A stretch of DNA of 57,703 nt from Pseudomonadota bacterium (GTDB lineage: Bacteria; Pseudomonadota; Alphaproteobacteria; Rhizobiales; Rhizobiaceae), in the NCBI GenBank assembly GCA_023419535.1, contig JAEZXX010000092.1, forward strand, positions 1 to 57,703. Reading direction: 5' to 3'. Below the pieces are notes generated by a model. The model did no database searches. It saw nothing but the letters and a program-made list of their open reading frames with translations, and was not told the origin of the DNA. Made by a program: the position numbers and the translations under genes. Below are positions 38,310-47,128 of this stretch, piece after piece (the first letter of the stretch is position 1; each line of letters begins with the position of its first letter).

Positions 38310-39761
38310 ATGACACGCGTCCTCTCCGTCTCCTCGGAGGTCTTTCCGCTGGTGAAGACCGGCGGTCTCGCCGACGTCGCCGGGGCGCTGCCGGTCGCGC
38401 TCGGAGAGATCGGCGTCGAGACGCGCACCTTGATGCCGGCCTATCCGGGCGTCGTGGAGCGGCTCGGAGCCGTCGAGCCCGTGCACCGCTTCGCCGAGCT
38501 CTTCGGCGGGCCGGCGGCGCTGCTCGCGGGCCGGGCCGGCGACCTCGACCTCTTCCTTCTCGACGCGCCCCATCTCTACGACCGGCCGGGCGGCCCCTAT
38601 GCGACGAGCGGCGGCTACGACCATCCGGACAATTGGGCGCGCTTCGCCGCGCTCTCGCTGGCGGCCGCCGAGATCGGGCGCGGCGCGGTTCCCGGCTTCC
38701 AACCGGACATCGTCCACGCGCACGACTGGCAGGCGGCGCTCGCGCCGGTCTATCTCGCGGCGGTCGGGGGCCCGCGGCCGAAGACCGTCGTCACCATCCA
38801 CAACCTCGCCTTCCAGGGCACCTTCCCGCACGCGGTGTTCCCGCATCTGCGTCTGCCCGACTCCTGGTGGTCGATCGAAGGCGTCGAATATTACGGCTCG
38901 GTCGGTTTCCTGAAGGGCGGCATCCACGCCTGCGACGCCGTCACCACCGTCAGCCCCACCTATGCGCGCGAGATCGTGACGCCGGCCGGCGGGATGGGGC
39001 TCGACGGGCTTCTGACGGGCCGGGGTGAGAGCCTGACCGGCATCGTCAACGGCATCGACACGCGCATCTGGGACCCCGAGACCGATCCGCACATCGCCTC
39101 GACCTTCGGCGTTGAGACGAGCTTCCGGCGTGAGCGCAACCGCGAGGCCCTGGTCGCCGAGTTCGCGCTGGAGGAGGCCGACGGACCGATCCTCGCCGTG
39201 ATCAGCCGGCTGACCTGGCAGAAGGGCCTCGATCTTCTCGCCGACAGCGTCGACGACATCGTCGCGATGGGCGTGCGCATGGTAGTCGTCGGGTCCGGCG
39301 ACCGGCTGCTCGAGGGCGCCTTCCTCTCCGCCCAGGCGCGCCACGCCGGCCGCTTCGGCGTGCGCATCGGCTATGACGAGGCGCTGGCGCACCGGGTGCA
39401 GGCCGGCGCGGACGCGCTGATCGTGCCGTCGCGCTTCGAGCCCTGCGGCCTGACCCAGCTCTGCGCCCTGCGCTACGGCTGCCTTCCCGTCGTCACCCGC
39501 GTCGGCGGCCTCGCCGACACGGTGATCGACGCCAATTTCGCCGCGCTCGGCGCGGGCGCGGCGACGGGCATCGTCTTCTCCCCCGTCGAGAAGCAGGCGA
39601 TGCTGGACGGCATCCGCCGGCTCTGCGACCTCTTCGAGGATCCTGCGCTCTGGCGCGACTGCCAACGCCAGGCGATGCGCGCCGACGTCTCGTGGAACGC
39701 CAGCGCCAAGCTCTACGCCGATCTCTACTCCAGGCTCGTCAACGGTGAGGCCGCACGATGA
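38310..39761 (+). CDS. glgA: Glycogen synthase (ADP-glucose)
   Basis: GT5-family enzyme that extends alpha-1,4-glucan with ADP-glucose. The substrate-binding KTGGLADV motif is at about residues 15-22, and the C-terminal SRFEPCGLTQLCALRYGCLP and VGGLADTV motifs are intact. The 483 residues are typical. It follows glgC by 19 bp and overlaps pgm as ATGA. Confidence 0.96.
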   Translation: MTRVLSVSSEVFPLVKTGGLADVAGALPVALGEIGVETRTLMPAYPGVVERLGAVEPVHRFAELFGGPAALLAGRAGDLDLFLLDAPHLYDRPGGPYATSGGYDHPDNWARFAALSLAAAEIGRGAVPGFQPDIVHAHDWQAALAPVYLAAVGGPRPKTVVTIHNLAFQGTFPHAVFPHLRLPDSWWSIEGVEYYGSVGFLKGGIHACDAVTTVSPTYAREIVTPAGGMGLDGLLTGRGESLTGIVNGIDTRIWDPETDPHIASTFGVETSFRRERNREALVAEFALEEADGPILAVISRLTWQKGLDLLADSVDDIVAMGVRMVVVGSGDRLLEGAFLSAQARHAGRFGVRIGYDEALAHRVQAGADALIVPSRFEPCGLTQLCALRYGCLPVVTRVGGLADTVIDANFAALGAGAATGIVFSPVEKQAMLDGIRRLCDLFEDPALWRDCQRQAMRADVSWNASAKLYADLYSRLVNGEAAR

Positions 39762-41389
39762 CCATTGAAACCGTCGCGACGACGCCCTTCCAGGACCAGA
39801 AGCCGGGCACCTCCGGCCTGCGAAAGAAGGTGCCGCACTTCCGGCAGGCGAATTACGCGCAGAACTTCGTCCAGGCGATCCTCGACGCCGCGGGCGAGGC
39901 GAAGGGCAAGTCCCTCGTCATCGGCGGCGACGGCCGCTTCTATAACGACGAGGTGGTGCGGATCGCGATCCGGATGGCGGCGGCCGCCGGCTACGAGCGC
40001 GTCATCGTCGGGCAGAACGGCATCCTCTCCACGCCTGCTGCCTCCAACCTCATCCGCAGGCGCGGCGCCTCGGGCGGGATCATCCTCTCCGCCTCCCACA
40101 ATCCGGGAGGGCCCGAGGGCGATTTCGGGATCAAGTACAACGTCGCCAACGGCGGGCCGGCCCCCGAGGGCGTCACCAACGCGATCTACGACCGCACCCG
40201 CTCGATCTCGCAGTACCGCATCTCCGACGCGCAAGCGCCCGACCTCTCGGCGATCGGCGAGCACCGGCTGGAGGAGACGGTGGTCGAGATCGTCGATCCC
40301 GTCACCGACTATGCGGCGCTGATGGAGACGCTGTTCGACTTCGACGCCATCCGCAAGGCGATCGCCGGCGGCCTGACGTTGCGCTTCGACGCCATGCACG
40401 CCGTGACCGGCCCCTACGCCCACGAAATCCTGGAGAAGCGCCTCGGTGCGCCGGAGGGCACCGTCCTGAACGGCACCCCCTCGCCCGATTTCGGCGGCGG
40501 CCACCCGGATCCGAACGTCGTCTGGGCAGCGCCCCTCGTCGATCTGATGATGGGGCCGCAGGCGCCAGTCTTCGGCGCGGCCTCCGACGGCGACGGGGAT
40601 CGCAACATGATCCTGGGGCGCGGCATCGTCGTCACGCCCTCCGACAGTCTCGCGGTGCTCGCCGCCAACGCCCATCTGGCGCCGGGCTACGCCAAGGGCA
40701 TCGCCGGCGTGGCGCGCTCCATGCCGACGAGCCAGGCGGCCGACCGGGTGGCTAAGAAGCTGGGCGTCCCGGCCTTCGAGACGCCGACGGGCTGGAAGTT
40801 CTTCGGCAACCTCCTCGACGCCGGCAAGGTGACGATCTGCGGCGAGGAGAGCGCCGGGACGGGCTCGGACCACGTGCGCGAGAAGGACGGGCTGTGGGCG
40901 ATCCTCCTGTGGCTCAACATCCTCGCCGTGCGGGGGCAGAGCGTGAAGGAGATCGTCAGCGAGCACTGGGCGGAGTACGGGCGAACCTACTACCAGCGCC
41001 ACGATTTCGAGGAGGTGGACGCGGCCGCCGCCGAGGGGCTGATGGAATCCTTGCGCGACCGCCTCGCCTCCATGGCCGGCCAGCGCTTCGGCTCGCTGAT
41101 CGTGCAGGAGGCGGACGACTTCTCCTACCGCGACCCGGTCGACGGCTCGGTCTCGACCGGCCAGGGCGTGCGCATCGTCTTCTCCGGCGGCTCGCGCATC
41201 GTCTTCCGCCTGTCGGGCACCGGCACCAAGGGCGCGACGCTGCGCGTCTATCTGGAGCGCTACGAGCCCGATCCGGCGCGCCACGGCCTTCCCGTCGAGG
41301 AGGCGCTGGCCGAACTCATCGACATCGCCAACTCGGTCGGCGAGATCGAAAGCCGCACCGGGCGCACCCAGCCGGACGTGCGCACCTGA
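39758..41389 (+). CDS. pgm: Phosphoglucomutase
   Basis: Interconverts glucose 1-phosphate and glucose 6-phosphate, joining glgP and glgC to pgi. The phosphoserine loop is SASHNPGG near residue 111. The metal loop is DGDGDRNMI near 278, and the C-terminal phosphate-binding sequence is LSGTGTKGATLR. The 543 residues match alpha-D-glucose-specific mutases. It overlaps glgA upstream. Its TGA overlaps a possible CTG start of the DUF2585 gene that follows. Confidence 0.95.
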   Translation: MTIETVATTPFQDQKPGTSGLRKKVPHFRQANYAQNFVQAILDAAGEAKGKSLVIGGDGRFYNDEVVRIAIRMAAAAGYERVIVGQNGILSTPAASNLIRRRGASGGIILSASHNPGGPEGDFGIKYNVANGGPAPEGVTNAIYDRTRSISQYRISDAQAPDLSAIGEHRLEETVVEIVDPVTDYAALMETLFDFDAIRKAIAGGLTLRFDAMHAVTGPYAHEILEKRLGAPEGTVLNGTPSPDFGGGHPDPNVVWAAPLVDLMMGPQAPVFGAASDGDGDRNMILGRGIVVTPSDSLAVLAANAHLAPGYAKGIAGVARSMPTSQAADRVAKKLGVPAFETPTGWKFFGNLLDAGKVTICGEESAGTGSDHVREKDGLWAILLWLNILAVRGQSVKEIVSEHWAEYGRTYYQRHDFEEVDAAAAEGLMESLRDRLASMAGQRFGSLIVQEADDFSYRDPVDGSVSTGQGVRIVFSGGSRIVFRLSGTGTKGATLRVYLERYEPDPARHGLPVEEALAELIDIANSVGEIESRTGRTQPDVRT

Positions 41390-41970
41390 GCGCCTCGTCC
41401 CGCGCCGTCGGCGGCATCGCGCTTCGCCATTGGGCCGTCGTCGCCGGGCTGATCACGGTGATGGCGCTCGTGCTCCTGTGGATGGGCCGCGTGCCCATCT
41501 GCGAGTGCGGAACCGTCAAGCTCTGGCACGGCGAGACGATGAGCGCGGAGAACTCCCAGCACATCGCCGACTGGTACACGCCCTCGCACGTCATCCACGG
41601 CTTCCTGTTCTACGGCCTGACTTGGCTGCTCGCCCGCCGCTGGTCGCTGGGCCGGCGGCTGATCGGCGCCACGCTGATCGAGATCGCCTGGGAGGTGGTC
41701 GAGAACACCGAGACCGTCATCTCGCGCTACCGCGAGGCGACGATCGCGCTCGACTATTTCGGAGACTCTGTCCTGAACTCGGTCTCCGACGTCGGCTTCA
41801 TGATGCTCGGCTTCGTCCTCGCCAGCCGCCTGCCGGTCTGGCTGACGGTGACGCTCGCGGTTCTGATGGAACTCGTCGTCGGTTGGATCGTCCGCGACAA
41901 CCTCACGCTCAACGTCCTGATGCTCCTCTATCCGCTGGAGAGCGTCCGCGCCTGGCAGGGCGGGGCCTGA
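41386..41970 (+). CDS. DUF2585 (UPF0314) membrane protein, copy B, uncertain start
   Basis: Membrane protein of unknown function, homologous to copy A at 11041. Shared segments are CECGTVKLW, SQHIADWYTPSHVIHGF, WEVVEN and GDSVLNSVSDVGF. The reading frame carries a first hydrophobic segment (HWAVVAGLITVMALVLLW), but I find no ATG, GTG or TTG in frame that would include all of it. The first is GTG at 41458, inside that helix. A CTG at 41386, overlapping the pgm stop as CTGA, gives 194 residues, near the family norm. It is wedged between pgm and glgX with a 1-base overlap to glgX, so it is co-transcribed with them. Confidence 0.78.
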   Translation: MSASSRAVGGIALRHWAVVAGLITVMALVLLWMGRVPICECGTVKLWHGETMSAENSQHIADWYTPSHVIHGFLFYGLTWLLARRWSLGRRLIGATLIEIAWEVVENTETVISRYREATIALDYFGDSVLNSVSDVGFMMLGFVLASRLPVWLTVTLAVLMELVVGWIVRDNLTLNVLMLLYPLESVRAWQGGA

Positions 41971-43943
41971 TGATCACCGCCGGTCGGGGCCGCCCGGCGC
42001 GGCTGGGCGCGCGCCTTGCGGCCGACGGCGTCCACTTCGGGGTCGTCTCGTCGAGCGCCGAGCGGATCGAACTCTGCCTCTTCGACGACGACGAGCATGA
42101 GACGCGGTTGACGCTGCCGGGGCGCGAGGGCGACGTGCATTTCGGTTTCGTCGCCGAGCTCGCGGCCGGGGCGCGCTACGGGTTTCGCGCGCACGGCCTC
42201 TTCGAGCCGTCGGAAGGCCTGCGCTTCGATCCGTCCAAACTCCTCGTCGATCCCTATGCCCTGCGCCTGGACCGGCCGTTCCGGGACCACCGCGACCTGC
42301 GCACCTTCGGCACCGAGACGGCGCATCTCGTCCCGCGCGGGATCGTCGAGGACATCGCCCGGGATGCCCGGCCCCTGCCGCCCGGCCTGCCCGGCTTCAC
42401 CTACGAGGTGCTGACCCGCGGCTTCTCCATGCGCCATCCCGGCGTCCGGCCGGAGTTCCGCGGCACGGTGCTGGCCTTCACGGAAGAGCCCGTTCTCGAC
42501 CATCTGACCCGGCTCGGCGTCGAGACGGTGGAGCTCATGCCGCTGGCGGCCTGGCTGGACGAGCGGCACCTGAGCGCGCTCGGCCTCTCCAACGCCTGGG
42601 GCTACAATCCGATCGCCCACATGGCGCCGGACCCGCGCCTTGCGCCGAACGGGCTCTCGGATGTGCGCCGTGCCGTCGAGGCGTTGCACGCGCGCGGCAT
42701 CCGCGTGCTTCTCGACGTCGTGCTCAACCATTCGGGCGAGAGCGACGAGGCGGGGGCGACGATCTCCTATCGCGGCCTCGACAACGGGCTCTACTATCGC
42801 CTGCGCGATGACGACTCGGCGCTCTACGTCAACGACACCGGCACAGGGAACACCTTTGCCGCCGAGCGGGAGCCGGTGGTGCGGCTCTTCCTCGATACGC
42901 TCCGCACATGGGCGGCGACGACCGGGATCGACGGCTTCCGCTACGATCTCGCGCCCGTCCTCGGGCGCGACCGTCACGGCTTCTCGCCGCACGCGCCCTT
43001 CTTCCGCGCGCTCGCGCGCGATCGGGTGCTCGGGGGTCTGATCCACGTCGCCGAGCCCTGGGACATCGGGCCGGGCGGCTACCGGGTCGGTGCGTTTCCC
43101 CCGCCCTTTCTCGAATGGCAGGACCGGTTCCGCGACGACGTCCGCCGCTTCTGGCGCGGCGAAGACGCGATGGTGCCGGCGCTCGCCATGCGCCTCGCCG
43201 GCTCGCACGATCTCTTCGACAAGCCGTCCCGTGGCGTCAACATGGTCGCTGCCCATGACGGGTTCAGCCTCGCCGACCTCGTCATGTACGAGCGGCGCCA
43301 CAACGAGGCGAACGGCGAGGACAATCGCGACGGCCATTCCGAGAACCATTCATGGAACAACGGAGCGGAGGGGCCGACCGACGATCCGGCGATCATCGCC
43401 GCGCGCGGCCGCGACATGCGGGCGCTGCTGGCGACGCTCTTCCTGTCGCGCGGCAATCTCCTCCTGGTCGCGGGCGACGAGTTCGGCCGGACCCAGGGTG
43501 GCAACAACAACGCCTATGCGCAGGACAACGAGACCGTTTGGCTCGATTGGGAAAGCGCGGACGAGGGCATGGCGGCGATGGTGGCGCGCCTCGCCGCGAT
43601 CCGCCGGCGGTTCCCGGCGCTCGCCGGTACCGAGTTCGCCGCCGGGGGAACGGCCGCCTGGCTCTCCGAGCGCGGTCGGCCGATGGAGAACCGGGAATGG
43701 GACGATCCCACCCGCCGCTTCCTCGGATTCGTGATCGAGGACGGCAGGCAGCGGCTGATCGCCTATTTCAACGCCGGCAAGGAGGACAGGGCGATCGCCC
43801 TGCCCGTTCCGCGCGAAGGCACCCGCCTCGTTCTGCAGGTCCAGACCGACCGGCCGGACCTTGCGTCGCGCGGCCTCGATCCCTCCGCCGGACTCGTCGT
43901 CAACGCCCGCTCGGTCTTCGTCCTCGTCGAGGAGCCGGTTTGA
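41970..43943 (+). CDS. glgX: Glycogen debranching enzyme
   Basis: GH13 isoamylase-type enzyme that cleaves alpha-1,6 branches of phosphorylase-trimmed glycogen. An N-terminal CBM48-like domain (about residues 10-95) precedes the catalytic barrel. The nucleophile is the Asp in GIDGFRYDLAPV, the acid/base Glu is in HVAEPWDIGPGGY, and the third acid is in MVAAHDGFS. The 657 residues fit GlgX. Its start overlaps the stop before it (TGATG). It closes the glycogen operon. Confidence 0.95.
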   Translation: MITAGRGRPARLGARLAADGVHFGVVSSSAERIELCLFDDDEHETRLTLPGREGDVHFGFVAELAAGARYGFRAHGLFEPSEGLRFDPSKLLVDPYALRLDRPFRDHRDLRTFGTETAHLVPRGIVEDIARDARPLPPGLPGFTYEVLTRGFSMRHPGVRPEFRGTVLAFTEEPVLDHLTRLGVETVELMPLAAWLDERHLSALGLSNAWGYNPIAHMAPDPRLAPNGLSDVRRAVEALHARGIRVLLDVVLNHSGESDEAGATISYRGLDNGLYYRLRDDDSALYVNDTGTGNTFAAEREPVVRLFLDTLRTWAATTGIDGFRYDLAPVLGRDRHGFSPHAPFFRALARDRVLGGLIHVAEPWDIGPGGYRVGAFPPPFLEWQDRFRDDVRRFWRGEDAMVPALAMRLAGSHDLFDKPSRGVNMVAAHDGFSLADLVMYERRHNEANGEDNRDGHSENHSWNNGAEGPTDDPAIIAARGRDMRALLATLFLSRGNLLLVAGDEFGRTQGGNNNAYAQDNETVWLDWESADEGMAAMVARLAAIRRRFPALAGTEFAAGGTAAWLSERGRPMENREWDDPTRRFLGFVIEDGRQRLIAYFNAGKEDRAIALPVPREGTRLVLQVQTDRPDLASRGLDPSAGLVVNARSVFVLVEEPV

Positions 43944-44001
43944 TCGGCGACGGCCGGCTCCCTATTGTGCGGGGCCGACACGTCAGCCCGAGACTCATTC
44001 G

Positions 44002-45837
44002 ATGCCGATCCGCCAGCTCTCCGAGACCGTGATCGACCGGATCGCCGCCGGCGAGGTCGTGGAGCGGCCCGCGAGCGTGGCGAAGGAGCTGGTCGAGAAC
44101 GCGCTCGACGCCGGCGCGACATCGATCGGCATCGTCACGGCCGGCGGCGGCAAGAGCCTGATCCGCGTCACCGACGACGGCGGCGGCATCCCCGTCGAGG
44201 AACTGCCGCTCGCGGTGCGCCGGCACTGCACCTCCAAGCTCACCGATCTCTTCGACATCGCGACGCTCGGCTTTCGCGGCGAGGCCCTGCCCTCCATCGG
44301 CTCGGTCGCGCGGCTCACTTTGCGCTCCCGGCAGAGGGGGGCGCAGGACGCGCACGAGATCCACGTCGACGGCGGCCGCCTCGAGGGCCCGCGCCCGGCG
44401 GCGCTGTCGAAGGGGACGGTGGTAGAAGTGCGCGATCTCTTCCACGCGGTTCCGGCCCGGCTGAAGTTCCTGAAGGGCGAGCGCGCCGAGAGCGGCGCCA
44501 TCACCGAGGTCGTCAAGCGCCTCGCCATCGCCTTTCCGCAGGTGCGGTTCGAGCTCTCCGGCGAGGACCGGCAGCGCACGCTCCTGGAGGCCTCCCCGGC
44601 CGATCCGCTGCCGCGCATCGCGGCCATCCTCGGCGATGAGTTCGCCGAGAACGCGCTGCCGCTCGAAGCGGTGCGAGAGGGCGTGCGCCTCACCGGCCAT
44701 ATCGGCCTGCCGACCTTCTCCAGAGCGAACGCGCTGCACCAGTTCGTCTATGTCAACGGGCGCCCGGTGCGCGACAAGATGCTGCTCGCGGCTTTGCGCG
44801 CGGCCTATTCGGACGTCATGGCGCGCGACCGGCACCCGGTCGCGGTGCTCTTCGTCGAGATCGATCCGGCCGACGTCGACGTCAACGTCCATCCGGCCAA
44901 GGCGGACGTGCGCTTCCGCGACGCCGGCCTCGTGCGCGGCCTGATCGTCGGGGCGCTGCGTCAGGCGCTGGCGCAGGCCGGCATCCGACCGGACACGGAC
45001 GGCGCGGCGGGGCTGATGGCACGGTTCCGCACGGGCACGGGCGCGCCGGGCAACGGGCGTTTCCCGGCGTTCGGGGCCCAGGCGCCCTATACGGCAGAGC
45101 CGCGGCCCGCCGGCGGCTACGAAGCCTCCGCCTCGCCGTTTCGCCCCTTCGAGGCTCCCGGCGGCCCGGGCTTCTTCGAGCCGCAGGCGCGCTTCGAGGG
45201 CCATGTCCCGTCCGCCCGGACGAGCGCCCCGGACGACGGCGCGGCGCGGCGCGAAGGCTTTCCGCTCGGCGCGGCCCGCGCGCAGATCGACCGCGCCTTC
45301 ATCGTCGCCGAGACCGGCGACAGCCTCGTCATCGTCGACCAGCACGCCGCCCACGAGCGTCTCGTCTACGAGGCGCTGAAGACCGCCCTCCACGCCGCGC
45401 CGCTTCCGTCGCAGATGCTCCTCATCCCCGAGATCGTCGAACTGCCGGAGGCCGACGTCGACCGGCTGGCGGAGGCGTCCGCGCTGCTGGCCCGCCTCGG
45501 CCTCGGGCTGGAGCGCTTCGGGCCGGGGGCCGTCGCGGTGCGCGAGACGCCGGCGATCCTCGGCGAGGTCGACGCTGCGAGCCTCGTGCGCGATCTCGCC
45601 GACGAACTTGCCGACAAGGAGAGCGCCGACGGGCTGAAGAGCCGCATCGACCATGTCGCTGCGACCATGGCCTGCCATGGATCGGTGCGCTCGGGCCGTG
45701 CGCTCAAGTCCGAGGAGATGAACGCGCTTCTGCGGCAGATGGAGGCGACGCCGGGGTCGGGCACCTGCAACCACGGCCGCCCGACCTATATCGAATTGAA
45801 GCTCGACGACATCGAGGCGCTGTTCGGCCGTCGTTGA
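44002..45837 (+). CDS. mutL: DNA mismatch repair protein MutL
   Basis: ATPase of mismatch repair, with a GHKL domain at the N-terminus (ELVENALDAGAT, DDGGGI, GFRGEALPSIGSV). The C-terminal domain holds the nicking motif DQHAAHERLVYE at residues 446-457, which fits DQHA(X)2E(X)4E, with the metal-site segments ACHGSVRSG and CNHGRPTY. So this MutL should be an endonuclease, as expected where MutH is absent. The 611 residues include a Pro/Gly-rich linker near 335-425. It follows glgX by 58 bp; co-regulation with the glycogen genes seems accidental. Confidence 0.95.
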   Translation: MPIRQLSETVIDRIAAGEVVERPASVAKELVENALDAGATSIGIVTAGGGKSLIRVTDDGGGIPVEELPLAVRRHCTSKLTDLFDIATLGFRGEALPSIGSVARLTLRSRQRGAQDAHEIHVDGGRLEGPRPAALSKGTVVEVRDLFHAVPARLKFLKGERAESGAITEVVKRLAIAFPQVRFELSGEDRQRTLLEASPADPLPRIAAILGDEFAENALPLEAVREGVRLTGHIGLPTFSRANALHQFVYVNGRPVRDKMLLAALRAAYSDVMARDRHPVAVLFVEIDPADVDVNVHPAKADVRFRDAGLVRGLIVGALRQALAQAGIRPDTDGAAGLMARFRTGTGAPGNGRFPAFGAQAPYTAEPRPAGGYEASASPFRPFEAPGGPGFFEPQARFEGHVPSARTSAPDDGAARREGFPLGAARAQIDRAFIVAETGDSLVIVDQHAAHERLVYEALKTALHAAPLPSQMLLIPEIVELPEADVDRLAEASALLARLGLGLERFGPGAVAVRETPAILGEVDAASLVRDLADELADKESADGLKSRIDHVAATMACHGSVRSGRALKSEEMNALLRQMEATPGSGTCNHGRPTYIELKLDDIEALFGRR

Positions 45838-45896
45838 CGGGGCCCCGGGCTCGATGCTTGAAGACGGCCGACGAGACGCCACGCGGAAGACACGAC

Positions 45897-46115
45897 ATGA
45901 ACCGGATGGACAGCGGCGGCGAGGCGGTGGTGCGCTACGACACGCCCGAGATTCACGTGCTGCGGGCCGGAGCCTTCGTGCGCTGCGCCATCACCGGCGA
46001 GGCGATCCCCCTCGATCTCTTGAAATACTGGAGCGTCGAGCGCCAGGAGGCCTATGTCGATGCGGTCGCCTCGGTCGAGGCCGAGCTGCGCGCCGGGCGT
46101 CGCCGTCAGGGTTGA
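45897..46115 (+). CDS. DUF2093 small protein
   Basis: 72-residue soluble protein with the family core VRYDTPEIHVLRAGAFVRCA and IPLDLLKYWSVERQEAY. Function is unknown. It is common next to lpxK in alphaproteobacteria, and here its last 10 bases overlap the convergent lpxK end. The ATG at 45897 fits the family length; an in-frame GTG-type extension into the mutL end is unlikely. Confidence 0.88.
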   Translation: MNRMDSGGEAVVRYDTPEIHVLRAGAFVRCAITGEAIPLDLLKYWSVERQEAYVDAVASVEAELRAGRRRQG

Positions 46116-47128
46116 GAGCGCGTTTCGAAGGCTTCGAGCGTTCGGGCGATCAGGCTCTCGCCGATCCCGGCATCCAGTGTCAGCGCCACGTCGAGAACGA
46201 GCCCCTGCGCGAGCAGCGCCCGGCCCTCTTCGCTGGCGGCGAGGCGGGCGGCGTCCTTCGCGGTCGTCGCCAGAAGGTAGCCGTTCCCCTCCGCCACCGC
46301 CGTAAGCTCCGCGATCTCCTCCGGCGTGAACGAGTGATGGTCGGGGAAGTCGCGGCTGTCGCGCACGTCCGCGCCGATCTCGGCGAGCGAGCGGTAGAAC
46401 TTGCCGGGGTCCGCGAGCCCGGCGAAGGCGAACAGCGGCGGCCCGACGAGAGCACCGGCATCGACCGGCGAGACGCGTCCGCGATGCACCGGAACGCCGG
46501 CCTCCGCAGCGATGCGCGACGCCGCATCCCCGGCCTCCCCCTCTCCGATGACGAGGACCGCGTCGGCGTGCGCCAACTGGATGGCGAGCGGCGCACGCAG
46601 CGGCCCGGCCGGCAGGACACGCCCGTTGCCGAGCCCGCGCCGACCATCGACGACGAGGAGCGACAGGTCGGCGCGAAGCCGCGCGCTCTGGAATCCGTCG
46701 TCCATGACGATGAAGTCGCAGCCGTGCCCGGCGAGGAGCCGGGCGCCTGCGACGCGGTCGCGCGAGACGACGGTCGGCGCCTCTCCCGCCAGCAATTGCG
46801 GCTCGTCGCCGGTCAATCCGGCATCGTGCCGGGCGGGGTCGATGAGGAGGGCGGCGGCGGCCGCGCCGCCGTGCCCGCGCGACAGGAATCCGGGCCGTCG
46901 CCCGGCGCGCTGCGCGAAACCGGCGAGCGCCAGGGCGGTCGGCGTCTTGCCCGCGCCCCCCGCCGTGAAGTTTCCGACGCAGAGGACCGGCACCCCGACC
47001 CCCGCCCGCGCACCCCGACCGAGGCGATGCCCGGCGACGCGGCCGTAGAGGTAGGCGGCCGGAGCAAGGAGCCGGGCCGGCCAGCCCGCCGGGCGCCACC
47101 AGAAGGCGGGCGCCGCCCCCGGACTCAT
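46106..47128 (-). CDS. lpxK: Tetraacyldisaccharide 4'-kinase
   Basis: Phosphorylates the 4' position of the lipid A disaccharide at the inner membrane, making lipid IVA. The P-loop is AGGAGKTPT at residues 56-64, preceded by an N-terminal membrane-associated helix. DDGFQS, typical of LpxK, lies near residue 150. The 340 residues fit. Its ATG overlaps the kdtA stop (ATGA), so Kdo transfer and the kinase step are coupled. Confidence 0.95.
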   Translation of the reverse strand: MSPGAAPAFWWRPAGWPARLLAPAAYLYGRVAGHRLGRGARAGVGVPVLCVGNFTAGGAGKTPTALALAGFAQRAGRRPGFLSRGHGGAAAAALLIDPARHDAGLTGDEPQLLAGEAPTVVSRDRVAGARLLAGHGCDFIVMDDGFQSARLRADLSLLVVDGRRGLGNGRVLPAGPLRAPLAIQLAHADAVLVIGEGEAGDAASRIAAEAGVPVHRGRVSPVDAGALVGPPLFAFAGLADPGKFYRSLAEIGADVRDSRDFPDHHSFTPEEIAELTAVAEGNGYLLATTAKDAARLAASEEGRALLAQGLVLDVALTLDAGIGESLIARTLEAFETRSQP

